From Legionella santicrucis (GTDB taxonomy: Bacteria; Pseudomonadota; Gammaproteobacteria; Legionellales; Legionellaceae): 64,000 nucleotides of DNA. Shown here piece by piece: positions 7,570-16,841 of this stretch (positions are counted from its first letter, which is position 1; every line of letters starts with the position of its first letter). The translations under genes and the position numbers were made by a program. The DNA is taken from the NCBI RefSeq assembly GCF_001468135.1, contig NZ_LNYU01000024.1, forward strand, positions 1-64,000, given 5' to 3'. The notes below the pieces were generated by a model that saw only the letters and a program-made list of their open reading frames with translations, was not told the origin of the DNA and did no database searches.

Positions 7570-7936
7570 GGTTATTTCTCCAATGATAGCAATAATCAAC
7601 AACTAAGGCAGTGGTCGACATCACGATTATGGTACTGAGTATAATTACAAATAAAATTTTAAGCCCTAAGATCCCAAGAAACTCTTGATGCTCTAGTATT
7701 GCAAGGACCGCTGGAATAAAAAAAAGAAGCATATCCGCAAGGAGTAATTGGGCCCCAATTCTTATACTGTCTAGCTTTAGACGTTTTGTCACTAAGAGCA
7801 GTAAAACAATACCCAAACCGAATATTCCTCCAGACACAGGGAGCTTGATAAGTTTCACCACCAGTTCACTAGCAAACCAAAAAATAAAAACCAAGAGTAC
7901 TTGAAATAAGGAGTTTTGCCGAATCGTTGTTGTCAT
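7547..7936 (-). CDS. lrgA: LrgA/CidA-family holin-like protein
   Basis: The 129-aa protein has four predicted membrane helices and the LrgA/CidA signature IKLPVSGGIFGLGIVLLLL followed by a central LLADMLLFFIPAVLAI. The start is placed at 7936 (MTTTIRQN), four codons inside the longest frame. It is the first gene of a two-gene operon with lrgB. A LysR-type regulator diverges from it across a 105-bp spacer, a typical arrangement for CidR-like control of cid/lrg operons. Confidence 0.85.
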   Translation of the reverse strand: MTTTIRQNSLFQVLLVFIFWFASELVVKLIKLPVSGGIFGLGIVLLLLVTKRLKLDSIRIGAQLLLADMLLFFIPAVLAILEHQEFLGILGLKILFVIILSTIIVMSTTALVVDYCYHWRNNHAKSYSL

Positions 7937-8041
7937 ATGCAAGATCACTTTGATTTTTTATTTTTCAATAAAGTTTACACTTTTGTAGAGTATGAATAAA
8001 ATGAATTTATTGACTAATAATCATTCTAATTTGGAATAGTT

Positions 8042-8920
8042 ATGGAATTTAAATTGCTTCGTATATTTATAGAGGTTGTGCGTCAAGGTAATTTTTCCAA
8101 AGCAGCAGAAATTCTTTTTGCCACTCAGTCCACAGTAAGTAAAGCAGTAAAACAACTTGAGGATGAACTGGGAGTTCCACTTATTGAGCGTTTTAAACGG
8201 CATAATGTACCCACTGCAGCAGGTGAAATCGTTTATCGTCGAGGAATTAAACTTCTTGCGGATCGAGATGATCTTCTTAAAGAGCTTGATGAAGTGCGTG
8301 GTTTGAAGCAAGGAAAACTTAGGTTAGGTATTTCTCCTGTGGGTAGTTCTACTCTATTTGCCCCACTTTTTGCACGCTACAGCCAGCGTTATCCAGGCAT
8401 CGAAGTAGAACTTATAGAACATGGCAGTGATAAGCTTGCAGAATGTTTGCGTGCAGGTACTATAGACTTTGCGGGAACTTTACTGCCTATTTCTGAAGAG
8501 TTTGATTGTCAGCCAGTACGAAGTGAACCCATTGTTGCGCTCTTGGCGTGTAACCATCCTTTTGCAGCCCGAGATTCCATTTCATTAAAAGAGCTTAAAG
8601 ATACCCCTTTCATTTTATTTGGTAGTGGTTTTGCGTTACATCGCTTAATTCTGGATGCTTGTAATCGTGCTGGCTTCCAACCAAAAATAGTTGCACAAAG
8701 CAGTCAAATTGATTTTATGTTGGAACTGGTGTCCTCGGGACTTGGTGTTGCTTTTCTACCACGAATGATTAGTACTGAGCGACCAAATCCACAGATTCAT
8801 TCTCTTTTACTCGATGACGATATGCTTCAATGGAATATGGCCATGACATGGCGTCGTAATGCCTATCTTTCAAGTGCGGCGAAGGCTTGGTTGGAGTTGA
8901 TCCGTGAAGTGGTACTATAA
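8042..8920 (+). CDS. LysR-family transcriptional regulator, probable regulator of lrgAB (CidR-like)
   Basis: The 292-aa length is usual for LysR regulators. The N-terminal winged helix-turn-helix (residues 1-60) contains LLRIFIEVVRQGNFSKAAEI and STVSKAVKQLEDELGVPL. An effector-binding domain begins near GKLRLGISPVG. The gene diverges from lrgAB, and the 105-bp shared region should contain its operator, although I could not settle on one T-N11-A box. In CidR-type systems the coinducer is linked to acetate or pyruvate overflow; applying that here is inference. Confidence 0.85.
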   Translation: MEFKLLRIFIEVVRQGNFSKAAEILFATQSTVSKAVKQLEDELGVPLIERFKRHNVPTAAGEIVYRRGIKLLADRDDLLKELDEVRGLKQGKLRLGISPVGSSTLFAPLFARYSQRYPGIEVELIEHGSDKLAECLRAGTIDFAGTLLPISEEFDCQPVRSEPIVALLACNHPFAARDSISLKELKDTPFILFGSGFALHRLILDACNRAGFQPKIVAQSSQIDFMLELVSSGLGVAFLPRMISTERPNPQIHSLLLDDDMLQWNMAMTWRRNAYLSSAAKAWLELIREVVL

Positions 8921-9052
8921 CTAATTAATTTAAAAATTCATTCAGCTTAAAATCTGATTGAACCCCATAAAAATAGATTTACAATCTAGCTGTATGTGTT
9001 ATATCTACTAACTATGTATTGTTATGAAACAACCAATTGGGAGGGGCAGTAT

Positions 9053-11326
9053 ATGCAAGCAAAAAAAGAAAAAAATAAGCGAGTTGTATCCAATCCTCCC
9101 GTAGAAAAAATAGTAGATTTTACTCATGAGTTCGAGCAATTCATGCAGACCGATCTGGCGCAACAAAATCTCAATAAATCGGCTTCAGCAGTCTATGATC
9201 GGATCAAACAGGAGATAACTGATGCAGAAGAAGAATTAAATAAAATAAAAACAAAAAAAGGCAACGTTAAAAAGAAAGCTACTTTAAATGAAACGATCAT
9301 TAAAAAGAAAAAATGGTTAAGCGATGTAGATGGAGAGGAACGTAAAAACTTCTTGCCCTTCTGGTCTGCTATGTTTCATGGTTATCTGATTGATTTAGTC
9401 GTTAATCAAAAAGAACATATTAGAAAACAGGGCATAGTTGTTAAAGCCGCCAGCGAAGAATTTGTAAAACTATTGTCAACAGTCCTCTCCCAAGACATTA
9501 AAATAGAAGGAAGAACAGATACGGCTGCCGAGTTAAAAGAATATAAAAGCATTTTTAGTCGGTTTTCTGAGTCAATCAAAACAATCGTTATCGAAGATAA
9601 AAAGGAAATTACCTTAAAAAGAATTAGGAAGCTCGTTTTTGGTAATGATTTAACAATTGAGCATGACTGCAATGGTCATGCAATCTATACCCAAATATAT
9701 AAAGACAAAAAGCAATTGGTTATTACACATTGCAATCGCGGGAATGGTCAAAGATCAACTTATAATTTAGTTTATCGCATTAATATCGCTGGCTTAGATT
9801 TAAATAAGTTAAGAACAGCTATTGAAACAATTACTGGATTGGGTGTAGTAAACGGGAATGAAGAGGATTATAAAAAATTTTATGATCAATATGATAAGAC
9901 ACTAAAAGATCTAGGTTTCAGCTTTAGCTGGGGCAAACATGTAAAATCCCAAAAAATAGGTAATTGTGTTTTAGCCAATTTAAAAGGGCTGTTGAAAGAA
10001 CGATTACCTGACGATGTTTATAAATGGTGCACAACGCAAATGAGGGACCTAAGTACTCTCCAACATTTGATAAATCCTATGCTGGAATCAGGCAAAAATC
10101 TAACAAAGAAACAGTTCAATATAGATACTGATGATGAGTTTTTTCACCTTAGACAATTAATCAATTATATTTTTGATAAATCAGTAGAGGGAATAGTCAA
10201 CGGTTATTTTGGTAATACTAGGAAATCTGAAGCTCTAAAGAAAGCATTCAAGGCGCTCGGAAATTATGAGAATGTTATTAATGAAAATAAAGCGTTGAGT
10301 AGGGCGTGTAGGGTTGATATTAAAAATTATATTCATTCAAAAATAGATACATACAAAAAAATATCAACAAATCCTCAAATGCGAAAACCAGAAGTATTTT
10401 ATCAAATACTATGGAATGAGGCAGAGAACATTGCTTCCGATGATTCAAGTAATAAAAAATTTTTCAAACATTTAATAAAAAAAGCTGCGAGCAATCCTCA
10501 TTTTTTTAGCGATGTTTATGATTCTTTTAACCGAGAAAAAAAAGAAAACAGCAATATCCAACTTAAATTAGTATTTACTCACGCTATAGAAATCATAACC
10601 AATGATACTCTTTTAAATGATCTAGAAAGCATTGCTGTCTACCAAGATTCGTTAAGAAGAATACTTTTAAAAGAATGTGAAAAGGTTCCCTGTGATCAAG
10701 AACTCATTGCCTTAGTAACAAAGACTCCTTTGACCAATATAGATCCAACTTTATATATTACTGCTTCTGGAGCTATGAAAGATCGTAAAAACGATAAAAA
10801 TAAGTATGAAACACTCAAATTATTGTTCGATTCTACTTTAAAAAACAGTGAGTTTTTAGATTTATTTGTTCGAAAAAAGAAGCCTCCAGTTTCCACTTTT
10901 TTCAAACAGCAGATCCAATCTCAAGGCAGTTTCGATCTTCCCGCTTTTTTTAAAGTGGCAGCGGAATTTATTATTGATAATACTGCATTACCTTTGACAC
11001 AAGAAAAATTGCAGCTCCATATAGGTAAAATTTTTCATAATACAATTGAGCGTACCGCTGACACAAATAAAGTAAAAAGATTTTTAGAACTTTTTTGTTA
11101 TAAACAATTAATTGATTCTAAAAAAATCAATGCAAATAATATAACTTATTGGAAAAATCTACATGTACTTGCTAATCAATGCAAACAAATTAACTATTGC
11201 TTTCCTGATGCACTTACAATAGCAGACAGTGTACTTGATAGTTATCATGAATTAAAAACGTTAACTCCTAAACGAGAACCTAAAAAGGAGGAAACATCCC
11301 TGATGGAGTTCCTATTTGGTTGGTAA
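9053..11326 (+). CDS. Large orphan protein with a possible CE-clan cysteine protease core; effector candidate
   Basis: The start is set at 9053 (MQAKKEKNK) because GGGAGGGG lies 8 nt upstream; the frame is open 19 codons further. The product has 757 aa, is Lys-rich and soluble, with an N-terminal coiled-coil-like segment (about residues 45-90). Residues 207-215 read NGHAIYTQI, then QLVITHCNRGNG, then QKIGNCVLANLKG with Gln300 and Cys305. The order His, Asp/Asn, Gln, Cys is that of CE-clan (ULP1/YopJ-like) peptidases or acetyltransferases. The remainder is helical and unrecognised. The tail, PKREPKKEETSLMEFLFGW, has the Glu-rich block plus hydrophobic end seen in many Dot/Icm substrates. Confidence 0.65.
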   Translation: MQAKKEKNKRVVSNPPVEKIVDFTHEFEQFMQTDLAQQNLNKSASAVYDRIKQEITDAEEELNKIKTKKGNVKKKATLNETIIKKKKWLSDVDGEERKNFLPFWSAMFHGYLIDLVVNQKEHIRKQGIVVKAASEEFVKLLSTVLSQDIKIEGRTDTAAELKEYKSIFSRFSESIKTIVIEDKKEITLKRIRKLVFGNDLTIEHDCNGHAIYTQIYKDKKQLVITHCNRGNGQRSTYNLVYRINIAGLDLNKLRTAIETITGLGVVNGNEEDYKKFYDQYDKTLKDLGFSFSWGKHVKSQKIGNCVLANLKGLLKERLPDDVYKWCTTQMRDLSTLQHLINPMLESGKNLTKKQFNIDTDDEFFHLRQLINYIFDKSVEGIVNGYFGNTRKSEALKKAFKALGNYENVINENKALSRACRVDIKNYIHSKIDTYKKISTNPQMRKPEVFYQILWNEAENIASDDSSNKKFFKHLIKKAASNPHFFSDVYDSFNREKKENSNIQLKLVFTHAIEIITNDTLLNDLESIAVYQDSLRRILLKECEKVPCDQELIALVTKTPLTNIDPTLYITASGAMKDRKNDKNKYETLKLLFDSTLKNSEFLDLFVRKKKPPVSTFFKQQIQSQGSFDLPAFFKVAAEFIIDNTALPLTQEKLQLHIGKIFHNTIERTADTNKVKRFLELFCYKQLIDSKKINANNITYWKNLHVLANQCKQINYCFPDALTIADSVLDSYHELKTLTPKREPKKEETSLMEFLFGW

Positions 11327-11457
11327 GTCTGAAATCATGGCACTGAGTAATGGCTACTGTGCCCGAATTAGTCATGATTTAGAGGCGGTATTTTAGTATA
11401 AACCATCCGCATAATTAATGAGATTTTTTTGAGTAGTCAATTTACTTGAAACTGCTT

Positions 11458-11759
11458 TCAGTAAAAAGGTATTTTTTTAATGAGTAATGCTGCACCAAAA
11501 TCATAATAGTGATCCTCTAGGTCACGAGATGCTGATTTGCGATATATGAAAAACTGGCTAAAAACGCATCGAAATCGATATCTAGATGTTTTTGATTTGA
11601 TAAAAAACGTAATTCTAAGAAAAACATGTCAAAGTAAGGATTTTGCATTGATGGAACTTCTTGCAAAGCCATTGCTTCGATACCATTTATTATCAAGGGC
11701 CCTTTTGTATTGAAAGAGGATGCCTGATATAATAAATATTGTCCATATTGTTTTTTATA
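11458..11759 (-). pseudogene. Frameshifted hypothetical gene remnant
   Basis: On the minus strand an open frame from 11759 reads KKQYGQYLLYQASSFNTKGP, LIINGIEAMALQEVPSM and LELRFLSNQKHLDIDFDAFL and stops near 11530. A frame shifted by one base then continues ASRDLEDHYYDFGAALLIKK to a stop at 11458. The two parts look like one small protein of about 100 residues broken by a frameshift; no start codon with a ribosome binding site was found. It accounts for most of the gap 11327-11777. Family unknown. Confidence 0.5.
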
Positions 11760-11777
11760 TCACCAGTGCGTGCAATT

Positions 11778-12995
11778 ATGAAAGAAAAAATACCCCAAGA
11801 TATTATTTTAAAAGAAGAAAATACTGTTGGATCAGATATTATTATTGGTGATGTCCATGGAAATGCGAATTGTTTCAAACAAGATTTAGAATCTCTTTCA
11901 AAGACAGATCGCTTGTTTATCGTTGGCGATTTAACAGATAGAGGTCATAACAGTCGAGAAGTGATGAGACAAATATTGAAGCACAAAGAGCAAGTCTTTT
12001 CTATTCGTGGTAATCACGAGGATTTATGCTTGGCAACGATAAATTCCTTAGAACGATTAACTCAAGAAAAGAGTAGCTTCATTTTCAATGATACTCATCC
12101 ATTAAGAGATTATATAAAATCCGGTGAAAAATCTGTGCGTAAACTGGTTCTATTATTGAAAAGTTTGGATGATTCATATGCCTATGAACATGAATATAAA
12201 GCTTTGGGAACTACCCTTATTAATGGTGGGAGATGGATGATTCAATTATTTCTAAGCGAATTGGAGAATAAGAGCATTCAATGTCAAGGGGGAACAATTC
12301 AATATCAAGAGTCTAGTGAAATAAAATCCATTAAAACATTTATGGAACATTTACCTTACATCATTCATGTTAAAGGAAAAAAGCCATTTAATATTGTCCA
12401 TGCAGATATGCCCTTTGAGGATGTAGAACTGTATAAACGAATTGCTAATAATAACATGACATTAACAAATAGAGAAAAATCTTACACTACCTGGGCGCGT
12501 CAAGATGATCCCAAATTGGAATTGAAGATTAGAACTAAAAAAAGACATAAAGAATCTATCCCATCCTATGTTGGTCATACTCCAATAGTTAAAGAGGAAG
12601 AATACGTACCTATAGTGCGTTATGATTCAAATACGGTTAATCTAGATGTAGGCACCTATGCATCTAATGTGAGTCTTGCGGTGAACCATACCAAGGGGTG
12701 CTCAGAATATATTGGAAAAAAAGGCAAGTTAAATGAATCTATGTTAGAAAAACAAGAAGAATTAAACCAACATTTACAAAAAAATCCTTATAATCCTTCG
12801 TTATATAAACTTGATTCTGTAAAATTATCCGAACACAAAGAGAATAAGCATCCTTCAGTAAAATCCAAACATGAAAAGCAAGTTCCATTTAACTTTGATT
12901 CATTTTGGAAACCTCATTATGAGCGAATAAATGAGGATGACAAACAGGATAATTATCTTAATCGGGATGAAGATAATGATTTAAAGCCTAAATAG
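11778..12995 (+). CDS. PPP-family (Ser/Thr or Tyr) protein phosphatase, WipA/WipB-like effector candidate
   Basis: From the ATG at 11778 the 405-aa product carries all PPP metallophosphatase motifs: GDVHG (24-28), GDLTDRG (50-56), RGNHE (77-81), then IVHADMPF and YVGHTPIV providing the two later His ligands. It is therefore probably a functional two-metal phosphatase. The insert between GNHE and VHAD is long, and a hydrophilic tail of about 90 residues ends in an acidic stretch (NEDDKQDNYLNRDEDND), unlike housekeeping ApaH. Legionella translocates PPP-fold phosphatases (WipA, WipB), so effector status is likely but inferred. The start is uncertain: a TTG at 11739 is also in frame and no strong Shine-Dalgarno is present. 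Confidence 0.75.
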   Translation: MKEKIPQDIILKEENTVGSDIIIGDVHGNANCFKQDLESLSKTDRLFIVGDLTDRGHNSREVMRQILKHKEQVFSIRGNHEDLCLATINSLERLTQEKSSFIFNDTHPLRDYIKSGEKSVRKLVLLLKSLDDSYAYEHEYKALGTTLINGGRWMIQLFLSELENKSIQCQGGTIQYQESSEIKSIKTFMEHLPYIIHVKGKKPFNIVHADMPFEDVELYKRIANNNMTLTNREKSYTTWARQDDPKLELKIRTKKRHKESIPSYVGHTPIVKEEEYVPIVRYDSNTVNLDVGTYASNVSLAVNHTKGCSEYIGKKGKLNESMLEKQEELNQHLQKNPYNPSLYKLDSVKLSEHKENKHPSVKSKHEKQVPFNFDSFWKPHYERINEDDKQDNYLNRDEDNDLKPK

Positions 12996-13192
12996 TAACG
13001 TATTGCATGAGTATTCTCGGGTTACCTTGTGACAAAAGGGGTTCATCAGCTGTTAACTAAGTTGTTTGACACTACGATTCTGACTTTTACCTGATTATTT
13101 CCTTTGGTTTACCTTCTCAGGTCATCTTTAATGATGTATTTTTATGATCCTCATTTAAGAGCAATTGATAAAACGCTTCATGGAGTGAAACA

Positions 13193-15529
13193 ATGATTCA
13201 AAACAAAAAGGCAGTTCAACAATATTCTCAGGAAATCGGCGACCCCGTCAGTTTGGTTTTAAAATGGATTTTATTATTCACTGCTCTTGTATGTTTTTTG
13301 GTGCTGATATGGGGTACTTATAAAACGTACCAACTTTCTCCACCTTTACCACAACAATTTGAAACCCAATCAGGTCAAGTGATTATGACAGAAAAGGACA
13401 TTGTTGCGGGCAAGGCTGGATTTCAGCGTGCTGATTTGATGGATTATGGAAGTCTCTATGGGATGGGATCTTATTTTGGGGAAGATTATACTGCTAAATA
13501 TTTATTGCGTTTAGGTCGTCTTATTGAAGAAAAAATGGCACAACTCAATTATGGTTTGTCCTTTGTCAGCTTATCCGAAGAGAAGCGCTATTTGGTTCGA
13601 AAAAACATGCAGCAAGAGCTTCACAATATTCAACTAAATAGACCCACCTGTATTTTGTCTCAGCCAGTTGCTGATTCAATTTTGCAATTGCAACAGGAAA
13701 TTGCCTATACTCTATTAAATCATGATGTTCAGTCGGGTTGGACAAAAGCCTATGGTTTAGATAAGCAAAGTGCTTTGCAAACAGCAGATTTCCTTCTTTA
13801 TTCTTCATTGACTACTATTGCTCATCGGCCTGGTCAAAACAGTTCTTACACCAATAATTGGCCTTATGAACCAAGTATGGGAAATAATCCAACACCAGCT
13901 ACTTTTTACTGGACCTGGGTTTCTTTTTGCTTTGTTTTCTTAGGTTTTGGCGCTGTTTTATACATTTACCATCGTTATCTTAGCGTGCCTGATGATTCTC
14001 CAAAGACACAACTATTTATGGTTTTTAAACCACTTACTTCGAGCCAGCGTAAAGTGGGACAGTATTTTGTGATTGTTGCACTCGTGTTGCTCCTTCAGAT
14101 TGGTGTAGGGGCCATTATGGCGCATTATTATTCGGAACGTACGAATTTTTATGGTATAGCAATTAATGACTATTTACCCTTTAATTTTCTTCGCGATGTG
14201 CACATACAAACCCCTATTGTCTGGATTGCTCTTTCCTGGATTAGTGCGGCAGTGTTTATAGCGCCAATTATTAGTAGGCAAGAACCGAAAGGACAAGGTT
14301 TTTTAGTTAGTCTTTTATTTTGGGTCACGCTTTTTATTGTTGGTGGAGCCATTATTGGCGATTACTTAGGGATTATGGGGTATATCAATCAATACTGGTT
14401 TTGGATTGGTAATCAGGGACTTTCTTATCTGCAGCTTGGTCGCTTATGGCAAATTGGGTTTTGTCTGGGATTATTTCTTTGGAGTGTGATCGTTTTTCGA
14501 GGCATGTGGCCAGATTTAAGCGCTATTAAGAAAGCAACGGTACAATTCTGGACTGGGCATATTCGGCTGGAGCATCTTTTTTGGGCAAGTACGGCGAATG
14601 TTGCTGTATTGTATTGTTTTGGGATGATCCCATTAACAGGTATTGAAAAATCATTCACCATTACTGACTTTTGGCGTTGGTGGGTAGTCCATCTTTGGGT
14701 CGAACAATCGTTTGAGTTTTTCGCAGCTTGTGCGACTGCTTATCTTTTAATGGGTACAGGTTTGATATCTCGTGTTCTTGCCGAACGAACCATTTACTTT
14801 GAAACTATTCTGATTTTTTTAGGTGGGGTTATTGGCACAGGACATCATTGGTATTGGACAGGTACACCTGATATCTGGGTGCCACTCGGTTCGATGTTCT
14901 CCTTCATTGAAGTCTTACCTTTAGTGCTTTTGATTATTGATGCGATTGAACATCGGCAATTAATTAAACGTCAAGGTACTTTTACTTATAATTTGGCTTA
15001 CCTCTACATTTTAGGTGCTTCTTTTTGGAATTTTGTTGGGGCTGGGGTATTTGGCGGTGGGACGTTGAATGCTCCCTTGGTAAATTATTATGAACATGGT
15101 ACTTTTTTAACACTAAACCATGCTCATACCGCATTGTTCGGCGCTTTTGGTCTGCTTGGCCTGGGTTTAATTTATTTTTGTTTGCGTTATGCTGCAGGTG
15201 ATCGTTTATCGTGGGGTGATCGGTTGGGCACATGGGCATTTTGGCTTTATAACCTGGGACTTTTATTGTGGATTGTACTCAATTTCTTTCCCATAGGATG
15301 GTCACAGCTAATGGATGTCTATGAGCATGGCTTTGCTCATTCAAGAAGCCTTGAGTTTTATAATACAACCATATTGTGGCAATGGTTACGATTTCCTGGG
15401 GATGTAGTCTTTGCTCTGGGTGCACTTTTTATGGCTTATGATTTTCTCAGCAAATTGGGACCTTTTTTTCCAAAATTAGAGAGGCTTCATCAATGGCAAA
15501 AAAGAAATGCCCAGCTAAATGATGGTTGA
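13193..15529 (+). CDS. norB: Quinol-dependent nitric oxide reductase (qNOR)
   Basis: The 778-aa protein is the fused NorC/NorB form. There is one N-terminal helix and a large periplasmic domain (KAGFQRADLMDYGSLYGMGS near residue 75), then about 12 membrane helices. Ligand candidates are His500 (VVHLWVEQSFEFF), His551/His552 (GTGHHWYWTG) for the FeB centre and the NHAHTALFG motif (His643/His645) for the hemes. It reduces 2 NO to N2O with quinol electrons. No other denitrification genes are nearby, so detoxification of host NO is the likely role. A good GGAG precedes the ATG. The gene is monocistronic. Confidence 0.95.
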   Translation: MIQNKKAVQQYSQEIGDPVSLVLKWILLFTALVCFLVLIWGTYKTYQLSPPLPQQFETQSGQVIMTEKDIVAGKAGFQRADLMDYGSLYGMGSYFGEDYTAKYLLRLGRLIEEKMAQLNYGLSFVSLSEEKRYLVRKNMQQELHNIQLNRPTCILSQPVADSILQLQQEIAYTLLNHDVQSGWTKAYGLDKQSALQTADFLLYSSLTTIAHRPGQNSSYTNNWPYEPSMGNNPTPATFYWTWVSFCFVFLGFGAVLYIYHRYLSVPDDSPKTQLFMVFKPLTSSQRKVGQYFVIVALVLLLQIGVGAIMAHYYSERTNFYGIAINDYLPFNFLRDVHIQTPIVWIALSWISAAVFIAPIISRQEPKGQGFLVSLLFWVTLFIVGGAIIGDYLGIMGYINQYWFWIGNQGLSYLQLGRLWQIGFCLGLFLWSVIVFRGMWPDLSAIKKATVQFWTGHIRLEHLFWASTANVAVLYCFGMIPLTGIEKSFTITDFWRWWVVHLWVEQSFEFFAACATAYLLMGTGLISRVLAERTIYFETILIFLGGVIGTGHHWYWTGTPDIWVPLGSMFSFIEVLPLVLLIIDAIEHRQLIKRQGTFTYNLAYLYILGASFWNFVGAGVFGGGTLNAPLVNYYEHGTFLTLNHAHTALFGAFGLLGLGLIYFCLRYAAGDRLSWGDRLGTWAFWLYNLGLLLWIVLNFFPIGWSQLMDVYEHGFAHSRSLEFYNTTILWQWLRFPGDVVFALGALFMAYDFLSKLGPFFPKLERLHQWQKRNAQLNDG

Positions 15530-15570
15530 GATTAGATACTGGCCCTAAAGTTTTTAATTAATGAACCCAA

Positions 15571-15601
15571 TTCCAGCTTGGTCGATCGGCGCAAGCTGGA
15601 A
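15571..15601 (+). terminator. Hairpin after norB
   Basis: TTCCAGCTTG (15571-15580) and CAAGCTGGAA (15592-15601) form a perfect 10-bp stem with an 11-nt loop, 41 bp past the norB stop. No strong U-run follows (ATTAGGTTT), so termination efficiency is uncertain. Confidence 0.5.
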
Positions 15602-15717
15602 ATTAGGTTTCCAACAAAAGACTCCATTTTTTGCGTCTTGATGTAAAGGGGGAAAGAGTGTCTGCTCAGAAACTCGTCTATACTTGAATAAAATTTCATT
15701 TTCATAGAGCTAATAAC

Positions 15718-16749
15718 ATGGCAAAAACAAAGGAAGATTATTTAGCCAAAAATCGTAATTATGATGAAATTCGTCATGCGGGTGCGATAGGTGATCTTAA
15801 TGAAGGAATTGAAATAATACTGCATAATATCCCCACAAGATTGATTGCATGGCCTGGCAATGGCTTCCAAACAGAAAGCATCCATGTATCAACACTTTCT
15901 CCTGGCATGGAATCGCCAATGTATAATTATCCGATTTCAGAGGAAGCATTCTTATGTGTTCAAGGTCAAGGTGAACTATATCTCCGGGGAAAGTGGGTAA
16001 GCATTGAACCTGGTGATATGGCATATTTTCCGGAAAATGTCACCCATGCTCTGCGTAATCCTACTCGCAATAAGGAAGATTTTATATTGGTTAACTCGAT
16101 TACTCCTCCTTTAGTAAGCTTATATGAAGATTCAGGTTTTTATATTCGCGTCGTGGGTTCTATTGATTTTGATGCCGCAGAGGAAGCAAAAAAAACAATA
16201 AGCCGTGGAACAATTTCCCCTGTTAATTATCTTCGTTACAGGGAAACTCACCCAGAGATACGCGCTTGGAATTTAAAGTCACCGGATATTCGTCGTCATG
16301 GCGCCCTATTCAATGTATTCAGAGGGGCTGAGTTTGATGCTAATGGAAGCCCCATGCGATTTATCTTGTGGCCAGGCCATGGAACTCGTCAATGCGGCTT
16401 CCATTTAACCCGCTGTGCTCCTGGCGATTGCTTTGCTGCTCATACGCATCCCATTTCGGATGAGTGTGTTCCTGTCTGGGCTGGTTCTGCCCGCGGACAT
16501 CTGGATGGTCACTGGTTTGAAATGGGGATTCACGAATGTTTGTTGGCACCGTGTGGTGTTCATCATGGCGGACCTTTAAATATAAAAACTAAAGTTGATG
16601 GTAATTTTGTACAGGACAGAGATACCCTTTGGGGCGGATTTGCATCGCCACCTCAAGGCGATTTGTATTTGAAGGGCGGATATATTAACAACCAGCTGAT
16701 TGCAGATCCTCCTTCCGTACGATTTACCAATATTGAACCATTAGATTGA
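15718..16749 (+). CDS. Bicupin protein of unknown substrate
   Basis: The 343-aa protein has two cupin domains. The first (about residues 50-130) has PGMESPMYNYPISEEAFLCV and PGDMAYFPENVTHAL but lacks the usual His-x-His pair, so it is probably metal-free. The second (about 220-300) keeps AHTHPISDECV (His242, His244, Glu249) and VHHGG (His282/His283), a complete metal site. Such bicupins are dioxygenases, isomerases or aminohydrolases; the substrate cannot be read from the sequence. It is followed by a LysR regulator in the same direction 92 bp on. The ATG is at the end of GAGCTAATAAC. Confidence 0.75.
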   Translation: MAKTKEDYLAKNRNYDEIRHAGAIGDLNEGIEIILHNIPTRLIAWPGNGFQTESIHVSTLSPGMESPMYNYPISEEAFLCVQGQGELYLRGKWVSIEPGDMAYFPENVTHALRNPTRNKEDFILVNSITPPLVSLYEDSGFYIRVVGSIDFDAAEEAKKTISRGTISPVNYLRYRETHPEIRAWNLKSPDIRRHGALFNVFRGAEFDANGSPMRFILWPGHGTRQCGFHLTRCAPGDCFAAHTHPISDECVPVWAGSARGHLDGHWFEMGIHECLLAPCGVHHGGPLNIKTKVDGNFVQDRDTLWGGFASPPQGDLYLKGGYINNQLIADPPSVRFTNIEPLD

Positions 16750-16841
16750 TAAAAAAGTGCTTATGCTCTTAGGGCAGATAGAATAATCAGACGTGGGATT
16801 ACAAAATGTTACTTATTATATGTTCAACCAACTTTTAAATT

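Noticed and set aside
13131-13141. NsrR-like half site ATGATGTATTT upstream of norB
   Set aside because: Only one half site is convincing and the second inverted half is absent; too weak to list as an operator.
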